Below, piece by piece: positions 43,679 through 58,600 of a DNA stretch of 64,000 nt (positions are counted from its first letter, which is position 1; every line of letters begins with the position of its first letter). This DNA is from Owenia fusiformis (taxonomy: Eukaryota > Annelida > Polychaeta > Sabellida > Oweniidae). The stretch is taken from assembly GCA_903813345.2 (NCBI GenBank), contig CAIIXF020000008.1, positions 18,772,822 to 18,836,821 of the forward strand, in the 5' to 3' direction. Position numbers and translations under genes: made by a program. Under the pieces are notes generated by a model. That model was not told the DNA's origin, ran no database searches, and saw nothing but the letters and a program-made list of their open reading frames with translations.

Positions 43679-46600
43679 CTGAAAGTACATAGAAAATATA
43701 TGTTATCATAATGTAACCTGTTATCTCTTATTTGCAGTAGATTATAAAATTGAACTATTGATGCAAGATCGCCTATGTCTTCCAAACTATTTCTATCACA
43801 GTTTAAGTCTTAAAGGAACATTCCTTGTCAGACTATTTCTCTCCTGATATGGTAGCTACAATCATATATATACTTGACATATTTAGCAAAACACGGGAAA
43901 ATGTTTTCATATGGTCAATATTGATCATTTAAAAATGTAGTACTCATTCCCAGTAAGCTGCCATCTTTTCAGATTTCTTTCAGGAAGTGATGTCATCGAC
44001 TCTCTCCTGTTATAACCTTGTCTATTACAGTATAGGAAAGAAGTTCAAAATCACTTCTAAACAAGAAGCCCCTATCTTCCGTGTAAAAATATTTTCAGGA
44101 GTTGTCAACTTAGAACTAAAGAAGAGATCATCAAAAGGATTTTAATCATAGACCAAATTGAAAAAAATATTCAGCTGGTTTAGTAATTCTAATAGCTCCT
44201 TACCTATGTTATATGCAAAGTTGAGAGTCGATGACATCACTTCCTGAGTGAAATTTTAAAAGATGGCAGCCTACTGGAATTGAGCACTACTTTTTTTCGT
44301 GATCAATATTGACCATTTCAAAACATTTTCTGTTTTTTGATAAACTTGCAAAGTATGTATATGGTTATAGCTACCATATTAAGAGAGAGATGGTCTGGCA
44401 AGGAATACCCCTTTAAGCTTCTAAACTTACTAAATCATAAATTTTACTAAATCTTTCTAATCATACTAAAATATCATCTTTAAAGGGTTGTATCCAAACA
44501 GAATTATAAATATCTAAAGGGGGTTGTAACTTCCGTTGAAACAATTTTCCATCTTGAATATATAACTATCAAGTGTGCCAACATCATCCTAATACAGACA
44601 CCTATATCTCCTGAGCAATTATATCAAAATACATATTATTGCTTTGATCTCCAATGATGTGCCTGACATGAACTTACCATGTGTGTGCTGTAGGTAGAAC
44701 ACCATACATTGGTGAGGGTGATATGGTAAAGTGGGGGTTCAGCTCTGCAAACCCCCCAGGAGGGAGCTGGGAACATCCTGTTGTGAACTGCAATAATCTG
44801 GCCATCTCTTCCTGCGTAAATCCTGACACAATCGTCCAGAACCATTTTAAAACCTAGAGAGTAAAAACACAACTGTTATCTTATATATGTGATAAGAATC
44901 ATAGGATATGGATTATATCTTTGAAATGATATGATAGATATCTGAACAAAATGATCTGGATTCATTAAGATGTATTGAGAAAAATATAATAAACACAAAG
45001 ATGTTATCCCATATTTATGATAAATATCATAGGATATGATGTTTATCCTGATGTTACACAATTGTATCTCATATTTGTAGTTGTACAGAAATAAATTGGA
45101 AAAAAAATCTTCAGGTTTGATCAATTGATTTTATGATATTGTGACTTAAGTGGTTTTAACGACCACAATTTGGCAATTTTTGACCAGTCATAGTCTTATG
45201 GTGATTGTTGTTACCTGTGTGAACTCTTGTGTGTGGGTGGTTACTGTATGAAACTGTTTCAGGTCAGCGACACTATAGCTACCGGTGCCACACATCAACA
45301 ACTGCAATGGGAAAATACATTAGTAAAATATTTATGATATACAGCATGTTTTTCCCCAAAATATTTTTCAAAGCCCAATTGAGCAATTCTCGTGAAATAA
45401 CCATTAAATACTGAAATACATGTCAAACTATTTGAATGTATTTTGCCACATTTTATGAATAAAATAAAAATAAAATAGATAGGCAAAATAATTCATTTGC
45501 GTTACAATTTTAAAATTCATTGATGATGCAATTTGCATATTCAATGCTAAAATGTAAATAAATGTTTTGGAGTTTGCATTTTGTCAAATCATACCTCAAG
45601 TTCATTTTCATCAAAGATGCCTAACAGGTTGTCAGGAATGAGGTCATTAAGTCCCTTTAGGAAGGCTTCCATCTCATCCTTGATACAGTTAGCCAGTCTA
45701 TGTTGCGCCAGCTTGTCCAGATATTTCAGCTTGTTCTTGTTGGTTACCTTTGTCTTTGCTCCTCCTGGTTTTAATTCAATTACCTGAAATCATAAAATTA
45801 AAATTCTGTCATTTGAACTTAAACATGTCATTCATTTAAAGATTAGACAGAAATGAAAATAATGAACTCCACGATAGCCATAATGTGTGCACTTTAGAAA
45901 AATCTACACAGTTTAACCTAATTGAGAAAACATTCTTTTTAATTTATTTTTATATCAAACTATTCATATCCATTTTCAATCCATTTTCAGAAAATTCCTT
46001 TTTACAAGCAGTACCTGTTCTAATTTCCCTGCATTGTCATATTCATCCTCCGTAAAAAGTAGTTCCATATCGGTGATATCATTCTCTTCTATGTATTTGA
46101 TTTTGCTCATGTAGAAAGACGGATCATCCTGCTCAAAATACTACAAAGAAAAAGATTTATGTATTATGAATAAAACTTAGGAAATAGGCACTGCGAAAAT
46201 GTCCTGAATGTTAATCTCTAAGATACTAATGTTTCTATTTGAGCCACCGAACTGTGCAGATTTGATTACATGTTACTTATGACCTCTCTGTTGTTAATGA
46301 GAAATAAAAATGTGCAATGGGAGTTCACAGTTAGCATGATTACAAAGTGGCATTTGATGAAGTGAGGAATTCATTCAACTGAGACTGTTTTAAAGCCAGG
46401 ATTTGTTATAAAAGGAGTGATAATACATCAATAAGGGCATTGAACCATGGCACATTTAACTTCATTGTTGCAGAAATGTTGCAAACTGTGGCAAAATATT
46501 ATTCTTATGATCTTATATTCAGCCTTGGATGATTATACTAAACAATGCAAATTAATTTTGCTATTTTGTGATTTTTTATTCATCACCTATTCATTTTTTG

Positions 46601-49600
46601 TGATTTGTTCTTTTTCTTATTCATTTTTCACAGAAAAGTAAGCCTACATAGTACTAAGCAAATTCCTTTCCACAAAAAGTAGAAAGCGAGAACCCTTCTT
46701 TTACCATAGCATTTAGCTCATTTAGCACTCACCCTATAGCTGACCCGCAGTCCAATGATTTGTGCCAGGAATGAGCGTGTGAACTTTGCCTTGACATTCT
46801 GCCTATAGCTACCACCAAGTGATGACTCATACAGACATTTCCCTACTACCTTACCAGCAAATTCGTAATACTTCAACTTTGAGTAGTTAACTCTTTTGTG
46901 GTTTGGATGGACCTGGAATAAATTCAACTACTGTAAAACACACTGAATTCAAGGGAACAATTTTCACAGATACATTTGGTTCTTTTTGCATTTTCATGTT
47001 TCCACATTCTTTTGCAAGTGTCTCAGTTTGTGCTATACTTGCAATTTACATTCACGTGAATCAACACGAATTCAAGATGTCTGTGAATTTAATGTGTTTA
47101 CACATTAAAATGAATGAATGGAGGATTTATGACGAGGTAACCAAAACATATAAGATCCAAGGGGTCTATAAATAATGCAATATATACCAGCCTTGTCCCA
47201 CCAGACCCTGTGGTACAATAACAATATTCAGATAATTAACTATGGAGATACATTTGGACTCCCACTAAACCATAGTATTGTATACCCCAATGGAGGTTAA
47301 AGTCTCAAAAGTAGACTAGTTTCATTACACTCACCAGGCCTTGGTTATCCTCTGTGAACCTGGTAAATAGACCTGAACTGCTGGGGTCAAATAGTTCACT
47401 ACACACCAGCTCAAACCATTCACGGCGTACACCACCCCAATCCAAACCTGGCATATACAGAAAAATGATTAATGCATATATAAGCCAAAACTTACTGTAT
47501 AAAAATTACACCATGCCAAACTATATATTCATTTATATCATTAAACTGATAATTTGGAGAAAATTGCAAACCTGCTTCTCCCTGGAAAGTCACTTCAAAG
47601 TTCCGGCACCAATCTGATGTGCTCCAATTCTTAGATGCCTTCATTGACTGGAATCAAATTATAAGAACTGATAATGAAATGTATACACTGTACAGCTTAA
47701 ACTGAGCTAGCTGAAACTTAAAAAACTACAATATACACATACATTGAAATAACAACGAATGAAGTACGATCTTATAATAACTGGAATCACATGTACAGTG
47801 TTTTTGAACCTTATATTCTACATATTATAAACATATACCTATATACGTTCTACTTACAGACTCTAAAATGTTAGCTCTCTGTACTTGTACATATAACTTG
47901 GTGTCTCTCCTTCGGTGCAGCTGTCTCACCTCATGGTAGAAAAAGTCCTGCTTGTCTTTGAATGTCTCAGACCCACCTATGACAAATAGACAAAAAGTTA
48001 ATCAGATGCAGCTGTTCATATTACAACTGCATGTGGTACTTAAAACATTGCATTTGATATGCTGTAAGTAGTAGGGATATTAATGGAGTATGTGACAGGG
48101 TATTTTTGTGTAGTGTACATGTCCAACATCAATGGAAGCCCCAGATTTTTCTATTCTACATTTGCTTTTCAATACCTTATTTTCTGGGTATTTTCTCACA
48201 TTTTCAGTTAGTATGAATTAATGAAACCCTCATATTTATATTAATTTTGAATGTGTCCTAACTAAATATATTTCTGAGATTTTGTTATTTTGACTTGGGT
48301 CAGGCAAACAACTTAGCCCTTCCACTGTGTACAGAACTTGCATTTTGTGCCTTGATCAAACATATAAACACCGACTTAAGACATACCTATATTTTTAAGT
48401 AAAAAGTTAGTAAATGTAGCAGCTATGATTCCTCTGTCTTTAGTGGCAAGTTCTAGCGGTGGTTGAGCCCCATCATCTATAGTTAGCACAGGGGCGTCGT
48501 AGTGGTTGCTGTAGCCTTTGAATAGGAACTGAAAAATGAATGTGTCCGCCTCAATTATATACTCATCAATACTATTTACATTTTTGGCCTTCTAGATATT
48601 CTAAACATGGAATGTTACTTTCTTATTGGAATACATCATTAATCATTATACATGTATCTCCAATTTTGAAAACCAAAAACAATTATTTAATGCCCGTATT
48701 TGGAATTTGAGACATTGTATACCTTTCTCCTTTCTAAAGAAGGCCCATGGTTACAACAGTAAGGTTTGCATTGAAAAGGAGCAATTATTTTACTTAATAA
48801 ATATCATGAGAAAAGGACTTCCTCACTTGTTATCAGGTGAAATGGAAAAATTCAACACTTGCATAATAATCCTACATTTTTGGGCTTTTTGCTCTCAATC
48901 AGCAATTTTGTGAGGTAGACCATTATCCTCTTAGATACATTACATATGTATATGTGCTACTATTAGGTGAGGTGGCTACTATATTATGGTAAAGTAACAT
49001 GGTATTATTGAACAAACAAACAAACAAAACAAACAAACAAACAAACAAACAAACAAACAAACTAACAAACTGTTTAACATAAAGTCTTACTTTGGTCGAA
49101 GGGCAAACCCGGAATGTGAATAGTCGTTTAGGGATGATCTTCAGATAAAATTCTTTGATGGTGAGTTGCTGAAACAAATAAAGAGCGGTAAGTAGAATAG
49201 ACATGGGTAGCGAGTAAAACTGTATGTTTTCTTTGCTCGCAGCATTTCTTGTCATTCCTAGAGTTTTGTTTCATACAATTGCTTTGGTTTCTAAGGTTAC
49301 TTGGGAAACATTTTAATGAGTTTGAACAGTTCTGCCAATATGTGACCCCAGACACTGCTCACAAATCTTTTTTTCATATATCATATTAGATTTGGAATTG
49401 CAAGGGACACAATGACATGTTCATTTGAAAATATTGTTTCTTACACTTTCTGCCCCTTTCCATCATTTTCACAAATTTTTTCATATTTTGCCAGTGATGT
49501 TACTATTTTACTACAAGATATGATGTTCAGTTTGGTATTAGTAAAGACTAAATGTCACACATTTTAAAATGTATGGCATGTCAATAGGATAACTATCGTC

Positions 49601-52600
49601 AAAGTTAGAGCCATTTTGATGAAAACGTTTACGCAAGGTTTCTAGTCAGTCTGGGTATTCAAGAGTTTTATAAAAAGAATATGAATTAAACAATGGATAT
49701 TCTTTCTGACATTTTATTATATCACATCTCTGGTGTATCTTAAAATGTCACTTTCAGTTACCATGGGAACCTTGGAATCCAGGTCTTTGGTCATTTGCCA
49801 CAGGGCTGGAATATATAATCATGGGCAATGTCAGGTCACCTCAACCAAAGTACAATTCAACCTAGCAAAACTTAATAATATGTGACGTGTCTGGCCAATG
49901 TACTTTAGCACAGCTTTCTCTCATATTAAACATACTCATAATTTCAATTGCTTTGCGACCATGTTAACCCCTCAAGGAGGAAAAACTGGTCTATGAAGCA
50001 TTTCTTCTGAATAGAAGAGTTTATATAGCTTGGAAATATCACTAATTCTCATTTTTGTCAGATTTTAAGAGATTTGCATATTAGACCTCTGATGACTTTT
50101 CCTTCTTTTTGATAGCATATTTGAATTCAGTGAAAAGTTTTCCACAATCATAACTTTGATTTACACAGTTATGTAATATAAGGGATAACATTCAAAATGT
50201 CACAACCTGCCATTTGTTACAGATGCCAAATGCCAGATGGCGATCACTTCCCACTGAATGCCGAATGCTGTTCACAAAAATGGGAGACTATAACAACATG
50301 TCACCACTTCTGGTGGTGGTGACATAAAAACAGATTTTAATTAATAGTTCAATCAAAATATTTGATCAGTTTTAAGTTTTATTACACAATGCTTCATGTG
50401 TTATTTTCACTGTAGATAAAACCCAGAATTTATAAATACCAGGAAACATACTGAAGATAATTTTACTTTATAATGCTGACTTGAACGGACAATATACTTT
50501 ATTACCAATTGAGTATCCATGTACAATAAAACCTGTACCAGTGGAACACTTCTCTGAGTGAAATACCTCCATAAATTAAAATGGAACTCTTTTCAAAGGT
50601 TAGTTACCCATTAGTGTAATGTAAAATAAACCCCTGTTTAAGTGGAACATCTCCCAAGTGAAACACTATTCGGCGGTACTAACACAGGTTTACTATACTT
50701 GGCCATACTTCTGCATCTTTTTTGGTGTCAATAATATGAAACATAATTTAATTGATCAAATTAAATCAGAACATATATTTGTATATATACCAGTTATAAG
50801 AAAAACAAACCCCAACTATCCCAAACCATAATCCAATGTGAAAGGAATCAACTTCTAACCCCCTCCCCAGCCCCAACATTCAAGTTCACTTACTTTTGGA
50901 GATATATAGCAGAAGACTTTCTTTGCTTTTGAAAGTTTTTCATTGTTCGAGCTGAGCAGACGGCCTTCGTACCAAATGTTGTGGCTTTTTTTGGCGGTAT
51001 TTTTCTTAACTAGGTTACTATCATTTTCTGAAATACAAATAATCAAATCAAACAAATGATACAAATTCATGCAATTTTGGAAAATCTCCGAAAAAAGATC
51101 ACCTGACCTCTATTTTCTACAGGCATTCAAACTAATGGTGCTTTGCGTTGAAACTGAGAGTAATTACTCTAATCTACCCATTAAAACAGCAATAACACTG
51201 ATTACTGCAAAAATAACAAACAGTCTGCGCTATTTTCTCCGATAATTTGCATATAGAGTGATGCAAGGCAACGGGGAATTAGGGTTTATACGAATCTAAT
51301 AGCAGACATAATAAACTGTTTGTATGTCACTGTTTTATATTCATTTAGTTTTATTTTTGTGAATATTATTGGAACAAATCCTTGAATTTCGTTTAAGTGT
51401 CATCTTTTTTCACAATGTTCATATTTCTTACATGTATATGCTGATATGTCATTCAAATGTTCATATACCATTCTGCATGGGTCTACAGGAGATAATATTT
51501 ATGTATCATCTACCATATTACATGTACCATACTTTTGAGATAGTGGGAATGACAGCAATAGCGAGGCTACCTACCATGTTGTACCATACTTAGAAAGGGT
51601 GGTAATGATAGCAATGTTGAGCCTACCTACCATTTTATACCATACTTCAAGAGAGTGGAAATGATAGCAATGTCTAGCCTCCCTACCATGTACCATACTT
51701 TGGAGAGGTGGGGTAATGGGAATAATGTCAATATATTACCTACCATTTAAGACTAAGATACTGAACTCTCCATTGTGAAGTTTAGTATTTTTATATGTAG
51801 CTACTGCCTTGTAGCATCCCTCATCTGAGAGCTTTAGTTGCATTGTAATGTGCTTAGTTGATGACTCATACACTAGTCGGCCATTATGACAGGTTGTCGC
51901 CCCACTGTTTGGCTAAAATTACAATTCAAGTAAGTATTAAGTAGTACAATCAGGTTATTCATATATGTGCCTTTTTGCAATACCATATTAACAGGGTATG
52001 CATGGGCGTAGCGCTATTTTTCTAAGTAGTACGCCACCACCACAGGAACAAGAGTTGAGTGAATCAAAAATGAGCATGCAGGGGGGTCTGGGGGTTTCCC
52101 CCATGAATTTTTTTTAATTTGGTTCTATTTGGAGCGGATTTGCAATCATCTGGTACGCCAGTGCGTACCCAGCGTACTGGGCGATACGCCCATGGTATGG
52201 TGTTTACAGAGGAATATATCGACAAAATAGAACCTTCCACTTGAACACAAAGATAACACCTTTGCATGAAAACATTTTCACAGGTCCTATTTCTATTCCT
52301 TTTATTGGCCTACATGTTAAATCCACCTCTCTAAAATGAACATCCCCAAAGCTGAATACCTTTTGCAAGGACACAAGTGTGTTCACCTTTCAGTGGATAT
52401 GAATGGTTTTACTGTAGTTTGAAATTTTGAAATTAAACGTGGATATATCCACATGGATACAGCCAATCTCTAACAGTACCATTTTTGCTATGGTATTGTA
52501 TGGTACTGTACAGTACTGTGAACTCTGTATGGCACCATACTCATACAGTATCACACAGTGCCATACTCTTAATGTACCATGTGATTCAGAGTACCCCTAT

Positions 52601-55600
52601 AGCTGCCACTCATAATACTCCCATTATCTTCCTCAAACATAAGTTGGAAAGATATACAATAATGTGGGGCAAATATTGCAAAACAATATTAAAAGATTTA
52701 TTCCCTTCGCATGACTGAAATTACAGACTGGTATTGAATTTATGGTACATAACCTGAAGAATTCATGAAATTAATATTCCTATTTCAATTTTAACAATGG
52801 AACTAATGTCATAATAAGAAGAGTTTTTTGGAAATTCTTAACTTTATGAAAGTTTCTGACATTTGTCTAGCTGACTTAAGCTGACATCTGTCTTGTTTGC
52901 AACATCTTAACTCAGTTCAATTATATTGACATCTACTCACTTCTGTTATACTGACATTGAAGTGGTGCTCCGCAGAGTCGACGACGTATTTACATAAATT
53001 GCCATACTGGTCTCTTGGTTCTATCACTAGAGGGCGATCTTGTCCCTGGGTACATACAATCACTGAGCTGTGATTGGCTATCCGAGTCTTTGACGCGTCT
53101 ATGGGACCTAAAAAATAATTCTTCTTTTTTATATGACTTCATTTACTCATAGCATACTGAATTCATTTATCAAATAGGTAGATACATGAGATTAGGGGTA
53201 TTCTGTCATTTTAGATCTGTAATATATGACTTCATCTTTCAGGATCATTCAGTATAAATATAATTAAATCACAAGATTGATGAGAGTAGGGTTATTCAGT
53301 AATTGCTAAGGGATGTGATTCATGAAAATGTTTAGTTTCCATAAATTATAAATCTTCCCATATTTCAAATGTCACTTTGGCCTTTTATTATTTTTCTCAC
53401 ATTTTCTTTTGGATGAATATATATGAGTTGATCAATAACTAGTTGACATTATTCAATAATCAATCATTCCATAATCTCATCTCTTTGATTTTGTCACCAG
53501 TGACATATATCTAACAATTCTCATTTTTTTTCATTTATTTATTACACATATTCTGCAGCTTCTCTATTAATCCTCAAGACCCGATGCTCCATTCAATTCA
53601 ATTCAATTTTAAATTGCAAAACAAGACACCCACCCCCTGCTATTTATTTATAGTGAATCAACACTTACCAGGGTCAAACTCCTTTATAAATGGGCTGCCT
53701 TTTATATGTGTGGCCCCGACCATGATTGAGATTTTATACTCCCCACTTTTATGTACAGTAAACATGACGTGCGACGTGTTGGCCTCTGCAGACTTGCTGC
53801 TCCCGTGTTGCACGGAGGCTGTCATGCGGTTGTTCATATTCATGATCTCAACTACGAGATTATCTGCATCTGAGATAGGATAGGCTCTTCCATTCTTCTG
53901 GAAGAACTGCAAATACACGAACAATAGATAAGTTAACATTGTTTAGTAGTTTTCGATAAATTCTTAAACTGCCTAAAAGGTGCAAATATATTTTCAACTA
54001 GATGCAATGTAGGTTTTATGTCTCCAGCTCTTTTGTGTTGGGCAATCAGCATTCAGCGATTGGTGTTAGGCATTCGGTGTTTGACCTCTATAACAAATGG
54101 ACAGTGGAGACATTTTGCATGTTATGTCTTGTTAAATTTGCAACTGGATAGAATGTTGGTTGTTTCAAACTGAGGAGACAATTACTTTCCAGTAATATCT
54201 CCTGTTATAATTTCAATACTAGTATATTACACAAACAAGTATAGGAGAAATATTACTTCAAAACTGTTAAAGGAAGTTCCTTCACTAAGGCATAATTTAC
54301 TCCTCAGTCAATGCAACTGGGAATAGTTGTCTAAACTCTTACTAGATTAATAGTCTATTAGTCTATGATGGGCTGTTTTCACTTTGAAGGTAATCAACCA
54401 GTTATTGAGACAATCAATGTTCCCAGTTGTTTTGGATATGTAGAGCTTCCATATGGCAGATAGTACAGTCATGCACAATTGATGATTAAAAATCCTCAAA
54501 TAATTTGATATCAGATACTCAAGAATGGTTTGAAACATCATTTATTCAAGAAATATATAGCGAGAAAATCAAGGATAGTTTGATCACATTTCGACAAAAA
54601 TCTATTTTTCAAATTCTATTAAAGAGTGACAAGTTCAAAGATAAGGTCAAGGACAATCTTGGGAGATAAGATAAAGTCAAGGACAATCTTGTGAGAAAAG
54701 TCAATGACAACCTTGGGCAATAAGATAAAGCCATGGACAATCTTAGAAGACATATTACTTCTGTCTGTATTTAATTTTCCCAGACATACATAATTATCAG
54801 AGGTGGCAGTCTGAGTTATTTCTCTTATAACCTTGGAGAAGATGAGCACAGGATATTAGGAGAAAATTGATCAACACTTGCCACTTTGCCCAGAGATAAA
54901 TAGTCTCATCAGGGTCTTACTGCCAATTTCATACTAAGCTAAATAGGGTAGAAAATCTATGTATAACAATGATAATGTAAAAGGAGGGTGAATCCATATG
55001 ATATGTAGGGTGGGGCAATCATTGGAAAGTTGGAGAAAAAACACAGCTATTAACCTTGAAAGAAAACAACAAATCTCATTATCTCGTTGCTCTATTGTAT
55101 TTAGTAGAATTTATATGGCATTATTACACGAGAAAGAGCGATATTTATATCGAAATCAGAAATATCACCTCAAGGAAAACGAAAATATGCATTTAACACA
55201 TGAAAACCTATTCTCCTCCTATTATACCTCTCACATTATCTAAATGCCAAAGGTGACAAAATAGATTTGCTCCAGGTAACTAAAAGAGATAGAATGCCAT
55301 TAAATGAATAAGATGAGAAAACCAAACAAGAAACTGGCACGCAAAGTTCAACATACTGTTATATTCAGCTACCCATATCATATGATCACCACCCTCATTA
55401 AGGCAGTCTTTCTTGCTCATTTTGCAATCAAAAACAAGGCATTAACATGCAAAATGTCACCACTTGCCATTTGTTGCAGACAATGACAACCAACTCCCAA
55501 CACTATCCCAAAAAAAAGTCAGAGACTATAACTATATGTCAACACTTCTGGTTGTGACATCAAAAGTAGGAGACTATAACAATATGTCACCATTATAGGT

Positions 55601-58600
55601 GATGACATAAAAACTATGACTCCATTGTTTCTTTTCTTAATTTTAGACAAGCAGGGGATTCATTATGTTTTCTAACAATCACATATAACATATAAAATCA
55701 ACAGGCAAAATTATATGAAATTATAACTCTAAAATGGAAATAGTTGCAAAATGTCATAAAACACAAACAATTTGTTAGAAAACAACCGCTAATGAAAAAA
55801 CTGATGAGCCATTTGTTTGGAGATGTTCTGAATGTATATAGACCAAAAATGTTCTAAACAAATCTTAAGGTTTAGTTTGTCACTGATAAAAGAAACTAGA
55901 ATCCCGATAACCTTATATGGAGTTTATGATATGAGACTCATGCAATAACTCAAGAAGGAAGGCATCTTTGAGGTTAACATGAATCCATTTCACAGACTTA
56001 ATCACATATCCTGTGCTTATAATTTACTTATAAATTTATGTTATGTGTATTTCACTCTATTTCACTCTTCATTTAAATAAAATATCCATAATTTCATCGT
56101 ATTTTGTTTCAAGATGGAGTGTTCACTACATTTCTGTTTACCTAATTCCACTTGTTATAACATTATTTTCAGTTTTAAATCAGGTTCAACATATGTTTTA
56201 ACACAGTGTTTTATAACCTTCCCGGTTTCCATGGCATTACGTTGGATTAGCACTTACATGTAAATCATCAACAAGTCATTAACATGACAAAATGTCACCA
56301 CTTAGTTGCTCACAATATTATGAGTTCAATCTTAAGTCAGATTTGAATTTCTGAGAATTTGTAGATGGTTTTGAAAAAATTAATTGGATAACCTTTAATA
56401 AAGCAAGTTTAAAAACACACTTTTCCCTGAGAACGCCATTGAAGGTGAAATCTCAAATCTAAAGTCAGATGTGAACTTCTGAGAACTTGGAAATGATTTT
56501 GAAAAAAGAATTGGTCAATTTGAAGCAAGATGAAAAAATATCTTTTTGACCTTGAGAAGGTCATCGAAGGTCAAATCTTTTTTGACCTTGAGAATGTCAT
56601 TGAAAGTCAAATCTATAGATAGATGTGAACTTCTGAGAACTTGGAGATCGATTGGTCAATTTGAAGCAAGTTCAAAAAATACATTTTGACCTTTTCTTGA
56701 CCTTGAGAAGGTCATTGAAGGTCAAATCTCAAATCTAATGTCAGATTTGAACTTCTGATAACTTGTAGATGATTTGAAAAAAAATCAATTTGAAGCAAGT
56801 TCAAAAAATACATTTTGACCTTTTCTTGACCTTTAGAAGGTCATTGAAGGTCAAATCTCAAATCTAATGTCAGATTTGAACTTCTGATAACTTGTAGATG
56901 ATTTGAAAAAATATTTGGTCAATTTGAAGCAAGTTGAAAAAAGACCTTTTTGACCTTTCTAACCTTTTTTGACCTTGAAAAGGTCATTGAAGGTCAAATC
57001 TTAAATTAATCAGATTTGAACTTTTGAAAACTTGTAGATGCTTTTGAAAAAAATTGAAGTCAGTCTAAACAGATCTATTTAGAAGTTATAAGAACTGCCA
57101 ACCTCCAACCACCATCCGCCATAAAAAACGGACACTATAACAATATGTCACCACTTTTTAATTACAGAAAAACATTGTAACAAAAAGACATTGAAGCAAC
57201 CTACTAATTGCGAGCAGAGACATTCAAAGCAGGAAATTACCTCGGACACTTGACACAAATTAGATTAGCCTTTCGTTCGTGCAATCAATCCATTTTTATC
57301 ACAGCTAATTACGGCTTGAATGTGGTCAAACTTTAGGAATAACATCACTTACGCCTGAATGAATGTACAAATTGTTAAAAAGACTTCTCCTGTACTTTTT
57401 GTTTTTGAAGTACTGAGTACATTGACCATGAAAATGATAATGATAATATTGTGAATTTTAGATTCATAAGATAGGTTTTTTGTGATACATCCCCAAATAA
57501 GATATGAGGGTGTTACAGGGAAGAACTCAATTCAACTCATCTGTATTTTACTCCTAGTGATATAGAAAAGTTACAGGGAAGAACTCAGGTCAATTCATCT
57601 GTATTTTACCCTTGGTGAGATATAGAGGGTGTTACAGGGAAGAACTCAAGTCAACTCATCTGTATTTTACCCCTGGTGAGATATAGAGAAAGTTACAGGG
57701 AAGAACTCAATTCAACTCATCTGTATTTTACCCCTGGTGAGATATAGAGGGTGTTACAGGGAAGTACTCAAGTCAATGCATCTGTATTTTACCCACCTTT
57801 ATTTGGAATGTCATAGTTTTGCCAACAGTTTGGGGCTCCTCCCATTCCCAATGAACTTTACACTTCTTTGGTTCTAGGTAGTTCCCCATGACATACTCAA
57901 GTATACTGCTGGTTTTGTACTTGCTATTGGTGCCGCTGCCAGGGTTGCCTTGTCGCCATGACATCACAGTGGTGGTTGCCACATACACCATTGTTGCAAG
58001 AGTAAAGGTAATTGAACTAAAATATACCAGCGCTGAAAATGAAATAAAAATTTTGAGAAAAATTATTGGTAAAGATTTATCTGGTATGCATTCAGATTGT
58101 TTCCCTTTAAAATAATCTGTTAGAGCATACTAGTAAATGATCATTACTTTTGTGACATCGTGTATTTTGAGTAAAACCTGCCCAATAACAGAACAGAATT
58201 TTTTTATAAATGTGAAAATCAAAATTTTGTACTTTTGGTTTATTGTTATCATGAAAACTTAAGAGTAGCATCCGGTGTAGCCTATATTTCAGCAGATCCT
58301 ACCCAAGAGTATTACACAATGAATTATAATATAGCATTTTATCTTCTTGTTTCTAAGATAATGTGAGGTATATATGAAAACAATGGGATGAATATAATCA
58401 AAGAAAGTGCTTTATACAATAAAGAAGAACATGAAAATCACATAAAACAAGAGAAAGAATTATGATTATTGAAATAAGTTATTGAGATTCATAATTGAAG
58501 AGCAGCGCCATTGTGCTCAGGGCTTAAAGACTTTAAGGGCAGGTTTACTGGTTCTTATATAATTAAATTTGATATAAAAATTCTGTTTGTTCCAATCGAT

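Noticed and set aside
43414-43692. Reading frames of 92 and 61 codons on the + strand with repeated HYAK/TMPK-like peptides
   Set aside because: They are the inverse reading of the minisatellite at the AREL1 3' end plus exon 17; no independent coding evidence.
48923-49255. 110-codon minus-strand frame with a FVCLFVCLF tract
   Set aside because: The tract is the (CAAA)n microsatellite; only the 26 codons of AREL1 exon 7 inside it are real.
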